Shown here piece by piece: positions 21,931 through 34,215 of a DNA stretch of 64,000 nucleotides. Location: assembly GCA_047967505.1 (NCBI GenBank), contig CM106540.1, one strand, 5' to 3'. The position numbers were made by a program, and so were the translations under genes. The number at the start of each line of letters is the position of its first letter. The stretch's first letter is position 1. The DNA comes from Dipteris shenzhenensis (lineage: Eukaryota; Polypodiophyta; Polypodiopsida; Gleicheniales). The notes under the pieces were generated by a model. That model was given only the letters and a program-made list of their open reading frames with translations, searched no databases and was not told the DNA's origin.

Positions 21931-24900
21931 TCTTTTCCTTGTTGCTAGGTATATGAGATATGAGGGAATCAACCATGTATACATGGCTTTGGACTGCTTT
22001 ACGAAATTTTGACATAATTACACTGAACCCAAAAATAAATGAACATTATCTCTTCACAAGAGATTAGAATACTAAAGTCATGAAGCCAGAAACATACAAC
22101 AAGAGGAATTTTGTATCGAACCTGAGCATGGACATCATCACTTTATCCATAAACCTCTCTTATGGGGTTAGAGAGGATCTACATCTCATTTGTACCAATG
22201 GAGAAGTACACATAGTGCTACACAATGAGAAAAAGAATGTCAAATGATGTTCCTAACTTCTCTACTGCAATTCAGTTGGCGAACTTGATCTAATTGGATA
22301 TCCGAACTTTTATCATTTTCTTTCCTTCTCTCTTCCTCTTCATGGCTCCATAGCTCCTCCTCATGCCACATCTCTCCATTCTCATCTCTCCTCTTCAGTG
22401 AACAAGTTCCTCTTCTAGAGTCTTTTGAAGAAGTCTAAAATATTTTTGCAATAGTTCAACTATAATGGTTTCTTCGTCCTCCTCCTCATCCACCTACAAA
22501 CAGATAGAAAGTTCTATGAAATCAACAATTACATATTAATTATCTGAAAATATAATTCAAGAGATAGCAAAAGCATAACATAAGGTTAAGGTCTCATACC
22601 CATAGATACTTCCGTGGTCCTTTTTTAGAACCCTGTGATGTGTCACCTTCGTCATCATCCTCTTTGCCCTCATCATCAACAATGCCCATAGGGAGTTCTT
22701 CACCATCCTCTAACTCCTCATCAGTAGCCTCGCCTTCCTCTTCACATTCATCCTCATCCTCTATTCCATCATCGTTAGCAACACCCACACTGAGTCCTTC
22801 ACCATCTTCTAACTCCTCATCATTAGCCTCTCCTTGAATCGCGATGTCAAATCCAATTATCACCCAGGAGCACACTTCAAAGTATTGCATGCATGTTGTA
22901 TACTCAATAAAATTTGTGTTACATCCTTTTCTGATCAAGGGTTCAACAGATATCCGATTTGGCATAGGGTGACCTCCCATCGTGATGGCTGTAAAAATTC
23001 TATCATGTCTAAGAAAAGACGACCACTTTTTCTTGGGCTTATGTGGATGTCAGGTATACTATATTGTTTTCTAGGGACTTCTCGCTTTTGCACCATGACT
23101 TGCAACCTCATCTGTTCCTCATATATTGCTTTGTAGATCAAGATGTGAACTTCGCATCAAGAGGATGAAGGATTCAAGATTCTATATCTTTACGCCACCC
23201 TCTTGCTTGTCTCTCTTTGTTGCATATGCACCATTGTAGAGCTTAAGTTCTTTGTCATCAATATGTTTTTTTAAATCAAGAAGCATTTCTTTGACCTCTT
23301 TACTAACAAATATTACAATATTATAGAGATGGAAATATTCTATCGATGAAAATTAAGATATCTCAAGATGTATTTCATCAATAAAAAAGAGAGCCTCTCC
23401 CACATTGTATTATCACGTGGAAAAGTCATCACATGAGACTCCCTTAAAGCTTGTATACTTTCCAGATTCTGAAATTATCTCACTACTAAATTGGAAGCCA
23501 TTGTGGAGCCCTCTTGTTATTCTCATTTGACTGTCATTGATTAACTTCTCTGCATACATAAGCACTGGTTGTGGGATGTCTTCATGCATGCTCAAAGTGA
23601 CATCCCTTGACCCTTCTTGCATGCTTGCCCACTTTTTTGCCCATGCCTTTTCTTTCGCTGAGGATAAAAAGCTGTTGTTATCTGCTTCACAAAAGTATTG
23701 TCAATCTTGTATTGAGTCACAAGGATGTTCTTTTCTATGAGAAGAAATTTAACGGCACTCTCCACTGCATCATGCTTCACTTGCCAAACGATGTTATCCT
23801 CCATGCAGTGATCTCTATCCTTTTTTCTAAAGAACCATTCATTCTTTAGAATCTTCTTAAATGCCATGGCTACATGTCAAGTTTCTCCTGGGCCTCCACA
23901 TTCTGGTGGTCACCTCTTTTCTCTCAACCTTCTTTTGCCTTTTCTATAATGAATGAAGTGGCTTCATATGTGATCTCTCCCCTCTCACATGCAACACATG
24001 TAGCAATGACTTTTTTGAACACTTCATCAAGACAAAAAATGATGCTAGTATAATCCTGATACCTATCTCTTATAACCTTGAAACTAGTCACCATCTTAGC
24101 CATTCTTGCTTTGCCCTTGGAACAACCACACTTAGGGAAGTGTAGAATCGAACGAGATTTTTTTCATCTTCTTTTTTGGCGATTCTCTGTAAAGTCCTTG
24201 CAGGTTGCCCACATGTTTTCCATATTGTCCTTGCTTTCGTTAGCATCTCTAAAGTATAGCTAATCTTTTGCAAAGAAACATGATCATGATTGAGTCTTTG
24301 AGACTCTATTAGATATTTGTGCTCGCTCTTGAAGATGCATATCATTGCGGTGTAGTACTGAAATTGAGGTATCCTATAGAAGATTTGGGTCAAGATTTGT
24401 TTCACTCTATGTGCCTCTCTGGCCAATTTATTGCATGCATATGCAAAGTGTTGACCATCGATAGGTTCAAATATGCACTTGAGTAAGAAATTTCTCCTTG
24501 CATGCTATACTAAAGGAACAAATTCTTTAGATCCTTTTCCCATTGCAGCAACTCTTGCTCTAATGTACTTAGTGAACTCACTCAAAAACTTTGAAGGCCC
24601 CAAAAAAATGATCGTATCCTTAAAGCTAGGCTTCTCTAGTAGATACATAATTAGATGGAGCACTATATTCGAAGTAAGTGGCTTCTTTCCAACCACCAAA
24701 GTCTCAAAAATATGTTTGGCATAGGCAACATCTAGCTATCTGCTATTTGTGAAGATACTTGTTGCTATCCCCATAGAAGCAACGTCCATTGGATAATGCT
24801 TATGTTCCCAAATATATCCTGGGTCATCCTCTGTGACACCCTTGTTAAAACAAAGAGTGAGTCTTTTGAGTGACATTCTTTCATCTTCTTGTACAATCTG

Positions 24901-25770
24901 ATCTTTCTTCCTCTTCCTCTTCCAATTTTGCTTCTTGGAGACCTTTCTTGTACAATCTGATCTCTCTCCCTCTTCCAATGCTTCTTCTCGAAGACCTTTC
25001 TTTTTAGAGAGGTGACCTCTTTTTCCAGTACCTACAGTTGGAACTATGGCTCTTGAAATACTCACCCTTTGCATTTGACGTCTTGGTTTTTTTGGGAGGG
25101 ATTGTACCATGACTGCAGAGCTACCCGTCCTTCTTCTTCTTCTATTCTCTGCAACTATGCTTTTTCATATTGATGTTTGTGGGTGGGATCATCCATTTCT
25201 CGAGGTCCTTGCTACTGCGATAACACCGTTACATGTCTTGCTTCACATACAGGTTCCTCTGAGTGTGCATCAATCTCAAAGTATTCCAGCATAACCTTTG
25301 AGTGCATTCTTGATGCTTCCACGATGGGGAATTGTTTCAACACATCGTTACGTGCCACCAATGTAGGCATCAAGTCATGAAATTAAAAGGGTTCTGAAGG
25401 TGGAATCACAAAGTGTTTGACCTCCTTCATTAATAGAGCAATTTTAAATCCTCCCATGGAAGAATGGGTGCAATTTGTGAAAATTGACAATTTACTAGCA
25501 TTCTTTTTTATCACTATTCCCACTACAAGGGCTCTATTCATATCCTTCTTGGAGAAGGACTAATTCCATGGCTCCTCATCTTCCTCAAAGTCTCTCTTTG
25601 AGATTACTAAAAATAGAGACTCTTTCCTTGCTACTAAGAACCAAGATTTCTCCATGGCGTTAACAAAAGTCCACTGTGTGAAGTCTTTTACTACATCCTT
25701 CTTCTTTTGGAAAGTCAAGGTTGCATTAGCTACAAATGCTATCACATTGTTGTTGGAGTGCTCCATAGTT
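21931..25770 (-). pseudogene. Upstream remains of the C48-domain gene (basic and acidic segments)
   Basis: On the minus strand, protein-like but broken frames run from 25766 down to the C48 domain. They include a 68-codon frame (25560-25766), a Lys/Arg-rich one (24736-25110), 24505-24699, 24088-24426 continuing after a shift into MVTSFKVIRDRYQDYTSIIF (about 23930-24100), 23592-23867, 23413-23622, and an acidic segment 22594-22980. The acidic part is internally duplicated (EEGEATDEELEDGEELP and GEANDEELEDGEGLS, about 33 residues apart). A further acidic exon (VDEEEDEET, about 22460-22490) follows a TTTGTAG acceptor. Composition and common orientation suggest one gene with several introns, but I recognise no domain except C48 at its end. 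A transposon origin is likely but not shown. Confidence 0.45.
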
Positions 25771-25782
25771 TAGATTCCTACA

Positions 25783-26024
25783 AGCAAAATTTTGTGTGGT
25801 TGAATAGAATGTTGTGTATGCTATGTGGTTACAAGAATCCCATTTCCACATTGTGCAATTCAATTCTTATAGCCAAGCACATTTTAATAAAAGCAAAATT
25901 TTGCTTTTTTTTAATAAAAGCAAAATTTTGTGTGGTTGAATAGAATGTTGTGTATGCTATGTGGTTACAAGAATCCCATTTCCACATTGTGCAATTCAAT
26001 TCTTATAGCCAAGCACATTTTAAT
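25783..26024. repeat. Tandem duplication, 136-bp period, apparently perfect
   Basis: AGCAAAATTTTGTGTGGTTG begins copies at 25783 and 25919. About 105 bases are the same in both by eye, including CATTTCCACATTGTGC and GCCAAGCACATTTTAAT. The first copy is followed by a short AT-rich spacer. Confidence 0.9.
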
Positions 26025-27330
26025 TAGCATGATTCCAAGCACGTCTATAGCCGATGATTACAATTCCGAATAAAACATTACAACTCCAAAACATTTAGTT
26101 CATAAGGCATTCATTGATAGAATGTTGCACAAGAAAATTGAAAGCCACAAAAATAAAAGGAGTGTATATTAATTCATAGCATAATAACAATTTTAAATAA
26201 ATACAAATCATTTCATATGAACATATTAGTAAAACACTTATTAAAAATTTAAGAAAACAAAGGGTTGAAATAAGTTTGGTCTGATAGATAGATGGTGTCC
26301 ATCAACAAGAATGATTAGATGGTAGTATAGTAGAACCACCACAGGCATTGCCTACTGCAATGACCCCCAACCCATAGTGGTGGGAACCTAGAAGTACCAA
26401 GAAAGTCTTTATCCCAAGGGTGGGGATTCCTTGTTGATAGAAGAGCATCAACAAGGCACTCCCATTCCAAGAGTTGGGATGAGCTTTTTGGATAGATGGT
26501 GTCCATTTAGATGGTAGTCTAAATAGTGAAACCACCACAAGCATTGCCTAGAGCAATGAACCCTACCCCATGGTGGTGGGAACCAGAAAGTACTGGGAAA
26601 GTCTTTATCCCAAGGGTTGGGATTCCTTGTTGATAGAAGAGCATCAACAAGGCACTCCCATCTCAAGAGTTGGGATGAGTTTCATCTGGAATGATTACAT
26701 TGTAGTTATCTAAAATAGTGAAACCACCATGGGCATTGCCTAGTGCAATGACCCCTCCCCATGGTGGTGAGAACCCGGAAGTACCAAGAAAGTCTTTATC
26801 CCAAGGGTTGGGATTCCTTATTTATAAAAGATAATCAACAAGGTACTCCCATCCCAAGAGTTGGTATGAGTTTCGTGCATAGATGGTGTCCATGAATAGG
26901 ACAAGACTAATTAGATTGTAGTATTCTAAATACTGAAACCACATGGGCATTGCCTAGTGCAATGACCCCTACCCCATGGTGGTGGGAACTCAAACATATT
27001 GGGAAAGTATTTATCCCAACGGCTAGGATTCCTTGTTGATAGGAGAGCATCAACAAGGGACTCCCATTGTTGGAACTTGGGGAGAGAGGAGAGCTTCATC
27101 ATGGAGGTGAGTGAGAACACATGAGATATTCAAATGGGTGTTCTATTCATTGTGAGAGGAAAGTCCCTCTTTTATAGAAATGGAGAGAGGGTGTCCTAAA
27201 TCAATGGCACCTCTCCTACATCAATGGAGGTAGCTCCTCAATCATAGGAACTTGACAATCATAGGCACCACCCTCGTTAGGCACCACCCCTATGTCATGG
27301 TCTATGGCACTAAGTGTGCCTCTTCTACAC

Positions 27331-27351
27331 ATAGACACACACACACACACA
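27331..27351. repeat. (AC)n microsatellite in the LTR
   Basis: Short ACACAC tract in the left LTR. The right LTR has a shorter AC tract at the equivalent place. Confidence 0.85.
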
Positions 27352-27821
27352 ACCATATGACTACTATCGGATGCACACATGCACCTAGCAAGCCCTTGAT
27401 CACATATATCCCAACATACCCCTTCTTAAGGGTTTGCCTCTTGCTATGTCAAGGATTCATCTAGTCACAGTTTCTTATGCCATCTCATGGTGGTCAAGGA
27501 TAAAAATCTATGGCTGGCATCTCATGCTAGCCAAGGTGCCCAAGGGTCAAGGTTTACAAAAATGGGATAGACCCCCCCAAATGGTTATCTTTCTTGCATG
27601 TACAAGGATTAACCATAGGCCTTTGTGTGGTGGACCTAGTTTCTCATGTCTACAAGAGGTACCATGGGAGCAAACACACATCACATGGCCTACATCATAT
27701 GGGGACCAGAGGTGATTTACAAAATACAAAACACATAACATTCTTTTTGGAGTACTATTCCAAGCAAAGGACCTCAAAAATTGACCAAGTGATGATAAAT
27801 AAAATTCAAAAGACAAAGTGC

Positions 27822-28121
27822 TCAAAAGGCATAGTCCTTATCTTCTACCACAAAGTTTGATTCTTCATTTGTTGATGGAGTCTTTCCTTCAGCAAGATTT
27901 TCTTTATTGTTGATGCAACTCTTCTTCACATGAAATGATTCATTCTCTTGGGAGTCATTCCTCACCTCTTCTTGGGCTTGTCTCTTGGAGAGCACCTGTA
28001 GAGAAAACCTTTTTAGGTGGCAATACTCCGTGATATGATTGGGTACTCCACAAAAAGCACATATCTTTTTCTTGGTGTTCAACTTGATGAAATATTCACC
28101 ATTACAGGGCTTTACTCTCAT
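27822..28121 (-). CDS. Gag C-terminal part with one zinc knuckle
   Basis: A 99-codon frame inside the gag-only element. CAFCGVPNHITEYC is a C-x2-C-x4-H-x4-C nucleic-acid-binding knuckle. The C-terminus is EDKDYAF, shared with two other gag frames in this window. Upstream gag sequence (28122-29030) is present only as interrupted fragments. It probably packaged element RNA when intact and is a partial product now. Confidence 0.75.
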   Translation of the reverse strand: MRVKPCNGEYFIKLNTKKKICAFCGVPNHITEYCHLKRFSLQVLSKRQAQEEVRNDSQENESFHVKKSCINNKENLAEGKTPSTNEESNFVVEDKDYAF

Positions 28122-29784
28122 TCTAGGCTTATTTTGGAATTATTTCCTTTGAGATACATAATCACTGTTAGAGGAACAATATGATGAAGGCATATTGGGA
28201 AGGTCTTGCCACTAATGTGGCAGTGTCTAGTCCCTTACAAAAAGAAGTCTCCTTCTCCACAAGTATAATTGGTTGGAGAGATAATTAGATACCCCAAACT
28301 CTTAGCATAAAGGAAATACAGTGTCTATTGCTTCAAAAAATAGCATTCAAGCATATTCAAATCATAAATGCATTATGAGCATTTACCAAAACTGTCAAAC
28401 TATAGGACAATGCTCCAAAGATAAGACTAAAAAATGGCTCAGATCACTTCCAATGGTCAAACATCCAAAAGACAAAAGACAACTGAGATAATAATGAAAT
28501 TTTCTAGCACTTAACCATATTCAATGGTTCATCTTAGAAGTAGATATCACTGTTACCCCCAAATTGAGCAGTTTGAAATTGGAGGGTGCAATTGAAGCTA
28601 AAGAGAAAAGCTTTGAGAGGGCTTTTGAAGGCAAATGGAAGATCTTATTAAGGACTACTTCCAGCAGAGAGGATTGCCCAAAAAAAGTGCATCATTGCTC
28701 ATGACAATAGCACATTCTCCAACTGGTCTTTTGCTTGTTTCTCCTTATTCCAGCAAGCATTTGAGCTCAAATTATGTGAATAGCAAGATCATAGTGTCGC
28801 CCACCCATGGCTAAGAGGAATTGGTGAAATATCATGTCAGTAGGTGGAATTACTTGAAAGTTTGGTGAGTAGAGATCATGTCGGCACAGGCTATAGAGGG
28901 CCTCTCTCTCTCTAATTGCTAAGCAAAATCTGAAGAGAAAGAGAGCAGAAATGAAGAAGAAGATGGAGGGTGGAGAAGAAGATGATGAGGTGGCTATTGA
29001 AGCTACAATGTGGGCTAGGGACTCAAGGAGGCTCTCATACCAAATGTTGGAACTTGGGGAGAGAGGAGAGCCTCATCATGGAGGTGAGTGAGAACACATG
29101 AGATATTCAAATGGGTGTTCTATTCATTGTGAGAGGGAAGTCCCTCTTTTATAGAAATGGAGAGAGGGTGTCCTAAATCAATGGTACCACTCCTACATCA
29201 ATGGAGGTAGCTCCTAAATCATAGGAACTGGCACAATCATAGGCACCACCCCATGTGGGGGCCTTTGCATTACATCACCATCTGTGTCATGGTCTATGGC
29301 ACTAAGTGTGCCTCTTCTACACACACACACACAACCAGATGATTGCTAGTGGATGCACACATGCACCGAGCAAGCCCTTGATCACATATATCCCAACACC
29401 CATTTCAAGAGTTGCGATGAGTTTTGTCTAGAATAATTAGATTGTAGTTCTCTAAAATAGTGAAACCACAATGGGCATTGCCTAGTGCAATGACCCCTAC
29501 CCCCTGGTGGTTGGAACTCAGAAGTACCAGGAAAGTCTTTATCCCAAGGGTTGGGATTCCTTGTTGATAGAAGAGAATCAACAAGTCACTCCCATCCCAA
29601 GAGTTGGGATGAGCTTCGTGGATAGATGGTGTCCATTAATGGACAAGAATGATTAGATTGTAGTAGTCTAAATAGTGAAACCACCACGAGCATTGCCTAG
29701 CTCAATGACCCCTACCTCGTGGTGGTGGGAACTCGAAAGTATTAGGAAATTCTTTATCCCAAGGTTTGGTATTGCTTGTTGATA

Positions 29785-32095
29785 TTAAACCATGTTATTC
29801 ACCTACTATTAGGCACAATCTTTAAAAAATATAGCTCGAGGTTTTTTACTTGAACCTACACATATCTGATGGTCATTCCCATTTGCACGTGTCAATACCA
29901 TAAATGTTGAGGTAGGTGCAAATGATCGTATCCATTGGATGTGGTCCGCATGGTCGATCATGCATTAAACCATGTTTCTCACCTAGTGTCATGCACAATT
30001 AAAAAACTAGCTTCCATGTGTGTTATTCGCACATGAACGTATTTGATGAGCACCTCTCTTTGCATGCACATCAATGACATCTATGTTGAGTCATGTGCAA
30101 AGTATCATGCCCATCGGATATGGTTCTCATGGTCGATCACCCATGAAACCATGTTTTTAACATAATGTCATGCACAATTGTCAAAAAACACACTCCGAGG
30201 TGTGTTATTTGAAGGCGCACATATCCGATGGGAATCCCACTTTGCATGCACATCAATACCACCTGTGTTGAGGCATGTGAAAGTATCGTGCCCATCGGAT
30301 GTGGTTCACATGGTCGATCACATGTTAAACCATGTTTTTGACCTAGTGTCGGACATAATCATCAAAAAACAAGCCTTTCGGTGTGTTATTCAAACTTACA
30401 CATATCCGATGGGCATCCCCCTTTTCACACCCATCAATCCTACCTATGTTGAGGTAGGTGCAAAGTATCGTGCCCATGGCATATGGTGGATCACCTAGTG
30501 TCATGCACAACCAAAAAAAAAAAAGCTCCAAGTTGTATTATTTAAAGGCGCACATATCCAATGGGCATCGCACTTTACACGTGCATCAATACCACCTATG
30601 TTGAGGCATGTAAAAAATATCATGCCCATCGGATGTGGTTTGCATGATTGATCACACATTAAACCATGTTTCTCACCTATTGTCATGCACAATCATCAAA
30701 AAACACGTGTTGAGGTGTGTTATTCAAAACCTACACATATCCTATAGACATACCCCTTTGCATGCATGTTAATACCATGTATGTTGCACGTGCAAAGGTT
30801 TGTGCCCATCGGATGTGGTTCGCATGGTCGATCATGCATTAAACCATGTTTTTCACCTAGTGTCATAAACAATAGTAAAAAAACCCGCTTCAAGGTGTGT
30901 TATTTGCACATGCACTATCCGATGAGCACCCCGCTTTGCACACATGTCAATCCTACCTATGTCAAGGCATGTGAAAAGTATCATGCCCATTGGATATGGT
31001 TCACATGGTCGATCACCCATGAAACTATATTTTTCACCTAGTGTCATGCACAATCATTAAAAAACATGCTCCGAGGTGTGTTATTTGAAGGCACACGTAT
31101 ATGATGGGCATACTGGTTGGCATGCACAGCAATTGCACCTATTTTGAGGCTTGTGCAAAGTATCATGCCCATTAGATGTGGTTCGCATGATCAATCACGC
31201 GTTAAACTATGTTCTTCACCTAGTGTCGGGCACAATCGTTAAAAACATGCTTCTAGGTGTGTTGTTTGAAGCTGCATGTATCCAATGGGCATCCCCCTTT
31301 GCACATGTCAATATCACTATTTTGAGTCATGTGCAAAGTATTGTGCCCATCGGATGTGGTTCTTATGGTTGATCATGCATGAAACCATGGTTTTCTCCCA
31401 GTGTCCTACACAATTGTCAAAAAACCTACCTCCAGGTGTGTTATTTGCATATGCACATATCTGATAAGCACCCCTCTTTGCAAGTGCATGAATCCCACCT
31501 ATGGTGAGGCACATACAAAGTTTCATGCCCATCGTATATAGTTCGCATGGTCGATCACCCATCAAACCATGTTTTTCACCTTAGGGTGTCATGCACAATC
31601 GTCAAAAAACATGCTCCGAGGTGTGTTATTCAAAGACACGTATCTACTAGAAATCTTGCTTTGGACGTGCATTAATACTACCTATGTTGAGACACGTGCA
31701 AAGTATTGTACCCATTGGATGTGGTTTGCATGATCGATCACACACTAAACCATGTTTTTCACCTAGTGTCATGCTCAATCGTCAAAAAACATGCCTCGAG
31801 GTGTGTTATTCGAACCTGCACGTATCCGATGGGCATCCCCCTTTGCACATGCATCAATAAAAATTATGTTGAGGTAAGTGGAATGTATGTTGTGCATCGT
31901 ATGTGGTTTGTATGGTCGATCATGTAGTGTCATGCACAATCATAAAAAAACATGCTTCCAGGTGTGTTATTCAAACTTGCACGTATTCGATGGCATCCCC
32001 TTTTGCATGGACATCAAACCCACCTATGTTGAGAAGGGTGCAAAGTATCATGCCCATTGGATATGGTTCGCATAGCCAACCATGCATTATGATAC
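29785..32095. repeat. Satellite array B, 180-bp monomer, about 13 copies, with internal dyad
   Basis: The landmark CACCTAGTGTCATGCACAAT recurs at about 29800, 29980, 30159, 30340, 30492, 30674, 30854, 31035, 31217, 31396, 31577, 31760 and 31921. Most spacings are 179-183 bases; two monomers are shortened (152 and about 161). Many monomers carry ACATATCCGATGGGCA and, about 70 bases on, TGCCCATCGGATGTGG, which are inverted copies. Other constant words are GGTGTGTTATTTG and CATGGTCGATCA. Length and repetition fit a nucleosome-phased satellite. Open frames crossing it are artefacts. Confidence 0.95.
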
Positions 32096-34114
32096 ACAAA
32101 ATTATCCCTTTTTGTATCAATTTGCACCATCTTATCCATGCTCCCCTGGTTGGACTAGCATGATTTCATTGGGCCCAATGGTTCCACATATACTTACATG
32201 CTAGCGAAATCTTGCTTGCTTGGTGCATGTCATGCTAGAACCATTGATTGGGGAATGACACAAGATATGTTATAGGAGCATTAAAAGTCTTTTAGAAAAA
32301 TGAAGTTGGCAACAATGGATTTTCCACCTTAAGCAAGACATGCTCAAACACTGACTTGGACCAAAGTTGCAAAATTTTTCAAGAAAAGGGAGATATATTC
32401 CTTGGTTGGATTATTAAAACAAAATGGTGAGGCTTGGCTTTAGTGCTTATAGATATTTCACATTGGGTATTCAGACGTTTGACCAATCACTTTTGAAAGG
32501 GGCATGTGATCCTATAAGAGAATTTGTCCTGTTCATTGGCAGACATCATAGTTGGCACACTGGACATGGGCATCCTTGAACAAAGTTTCCCATCATAATT
32601 CAGTGTGCAAGACCTTTTGATCTATTAAATCACCACCAAAAATGACCACTAGTAGACCTGGTATATGCCTTAGTAAGAACAACTGCTCATTCATGTGGTA
32701 ACAACCATTTGTGCAATACATCATCTGCCAATTAAATTGTATCTCTAGGCTTTCAATGCCCATTGCCTCCGCTTTTCCTAGAGCATGCATTCAGTTAGTA
32801 GTGTCGCCATACCCTAATTTCTGCTGCCTACTTAACCTCAAAGTCTACCATTAGGTGCTAGCTTTGGGTATTACGTAGAACCAATAGCCCTATGCCTCCC
32901 TGTCCTATCCCTCCACCCGATATTTGAGCTTTGCCACCTCAAGCAATGTCCCACACCTCTGCCGCCCCCCTCATTCGTGCTTAGAATACTACACCACATG
33001 CTTGCCACTCCCAAATCCTCCCGTTTATTGCATGTTAGTTGCTACCTTTGCACTCCTTGTCGTTGGTTCCCTACAAAAAGTATAGAGACTCCGAAGAGGT
33101 CTCCTACAAAAGTATTCCCACCCTTGAGGTTCAATTGAGGGGGAGGCTAAAAAAAGGGGGGGCGGGCAGTGTTGTGGTGAGTAGAAGTGGGTGATTAAGG
33201 AAGAAATCAACGACGAGCACACGGTGCCCAAACAAAGTAGAGGTGGCATCTTGTGCACATTGGCATGGGGAGAATTTCATACTAGTGAGTGGGTGGCGCA
33301 GTGCCCTACAAGCTAATGAGGGGCAACCGAGGCATAGTGTTGTGCCCAAGGCAGTGTGGCTCAATGCTCAGGTGGTGGGATAGGACAACAAGGAGGTGCA
33401 ATGCCATTGGTGTTGTGGAGCACCCAAGGCGAGTGTCCATTTGCAAAGCTCGAGGCTGAGTGGGCATGGATTTGGGTCTAGTGATGCTGCTATGGATTAA
33501 AATACAAGCACAAATGCCTAAGTGTGGGTTGGGTGTGGGGCACCATGCTTCAGAACTTGAGATTGTGGGAAGGGCGGAGAAAAAAGGAGAGAGGGGGGAA
33601 TGAGGGGTGTGGAATAAAGAGAGGGGGAGATAGAGAGGAAATGAGAGAGAGTGACGTGAGAGGTATCTAGCAAGGCGAGGTCCATGACATCTTCCTCTCC
33701 ATGTGTGATATGGGCTTGCCCATTGCTCAAGAAAGCCATGACTCCAGTGCAAATGTGAATTGCCCTCCTAGTTGGTCATTGTGCTCTTGGTCCTAGCTAT
33801 GTCCATCATCATGCACTAAAGTGTTTGTGTCGACCTTCAAGAGTCATCTTGTGCACCACCTACCTGTCGGTAACATCAGTCACCTGGTGGTCATTCCCAT
33901 CTTCGATATCATATGGTCATCAACATCTTCGATTCTCTTCGTGTCCTCCACTTTGTTATCACTTGTCTTGGAAATGCCATCAGTGTCCTCATCTATGTTG
34001 TATCGAATGGTCCTCATTCTGGTTTGTCCTACCCATATCATGTGTCATTGTTGGCTTATCATGCTCATATGCCCTAGTCACACTGGTGACCACTCCACCA
34101 TCTTCCCAAATACT
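32096..34114. other. Intergenic DNA, nothing recognised
   Basis: No transposon ends or repeats were seen. 33025-33750 is purine-rich on the plus strand and gives Pro/Ser/Leu-rich minus-strand open frames of 70-150 codons without recognisable domains; these look like composition effects. Confidence 0.4.
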
Positions 34115-34215
34115 TGTGAACACCATCCTCCTATACATGTGAGGATTGTTGCAGAGACCGAATGGCATCATAAGATAAGCGAATTCACCTAGGCCAGGTG
34201 AAGCAGATGTCACAG
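34115..34215 (-). pseudogene. Ty3/Gypsy reverse transcriptase fragment
   Basis: The minus strand reads GEFAYLMMPFGLCNNPHMYR, matching the Gypsy RT block (F-x-Y/F-x-x-MPFGLCNAPATFQR) that precedes the YxDD strand. The sequence after it is frameshifted or replaced. A coherent minus stretch, DEVTYFYRFNDELVYIAERI (about 34680-34740), may be another part of the same element but was not identified. Confidence 0.7.

Larger units (their letters stand above)
27068..29398 (-). mobile_element. Gag-only LTR retrotransposon (TR-GAG type), complete structure
   Basis: Minus-strand element inserted in satellite array A. LTRs at 27068-27416 and 29045-29398 both read TGTTGGAACTTGGGG...CCCAACA on the plus strand, with matching TG/CA ends. 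The flanks are both CCCAT (27063-27067 and 29399-29403), a 5-bp target duplication. Next to the 5' LTR (right side in this orientation), 29030-29042 reads TGGTATGAGAGCC on the minus strand, a Met-tRNA-like PBS. Next to the 3' LTR, AAGAAGGGGTA is the polypurine tract. Only a gag remnant is present; no protease, integrase, RT or RNase H was found. It must have depended on another element's enzymes. The LTRs differ by indels and substitutions, so it is older than the similar element at 55108. Confidence 0.9.
26290..29784. repeat. Satellite array A, about 192-225 bp units, six copies, split by an LTR element
   Basis: The landmark GCATTGCCTAGTGCAATGAC occurs near 26345, 26541, 26733, 26947, 29475 and 29700. 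Removing the 2.3-kb insertion at 27068-29403 makes the fifth spacing about 192. Each unit also holds GTCTTTATCCCAAGGGTTGG, CATCAACAAGGCACTCCC and AAGAGTTGGGATGAG. Unit length varies because some lack a segment of about 28 bp (GATAGATGGTGTCCAT...). Short complementary words (CCCAAGGGTTGGGATTCC and CCCATCCCAAGAGTTGGGA) give local hairpin potential. Confidence 0.85.

Noticed and set aside
29785-32095. Open frames of 60-90 codons across satellite B
   Set aside because: They recur with the 180-bp period (not broken by stops in some units) and code for nothing recognisable.
29785-32095. Possible CRISPR-like array (regular repeats)
   Set aside because: Monomers of 180 bp with no unique spacers, in a plant nuclear context; this is satellite DNA.
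33025-33752. Pro/Leu/Ser-rich minus frames up to 148 codons
   Set aside because: They follow from purine-rich plus-strand composition, with no motif.
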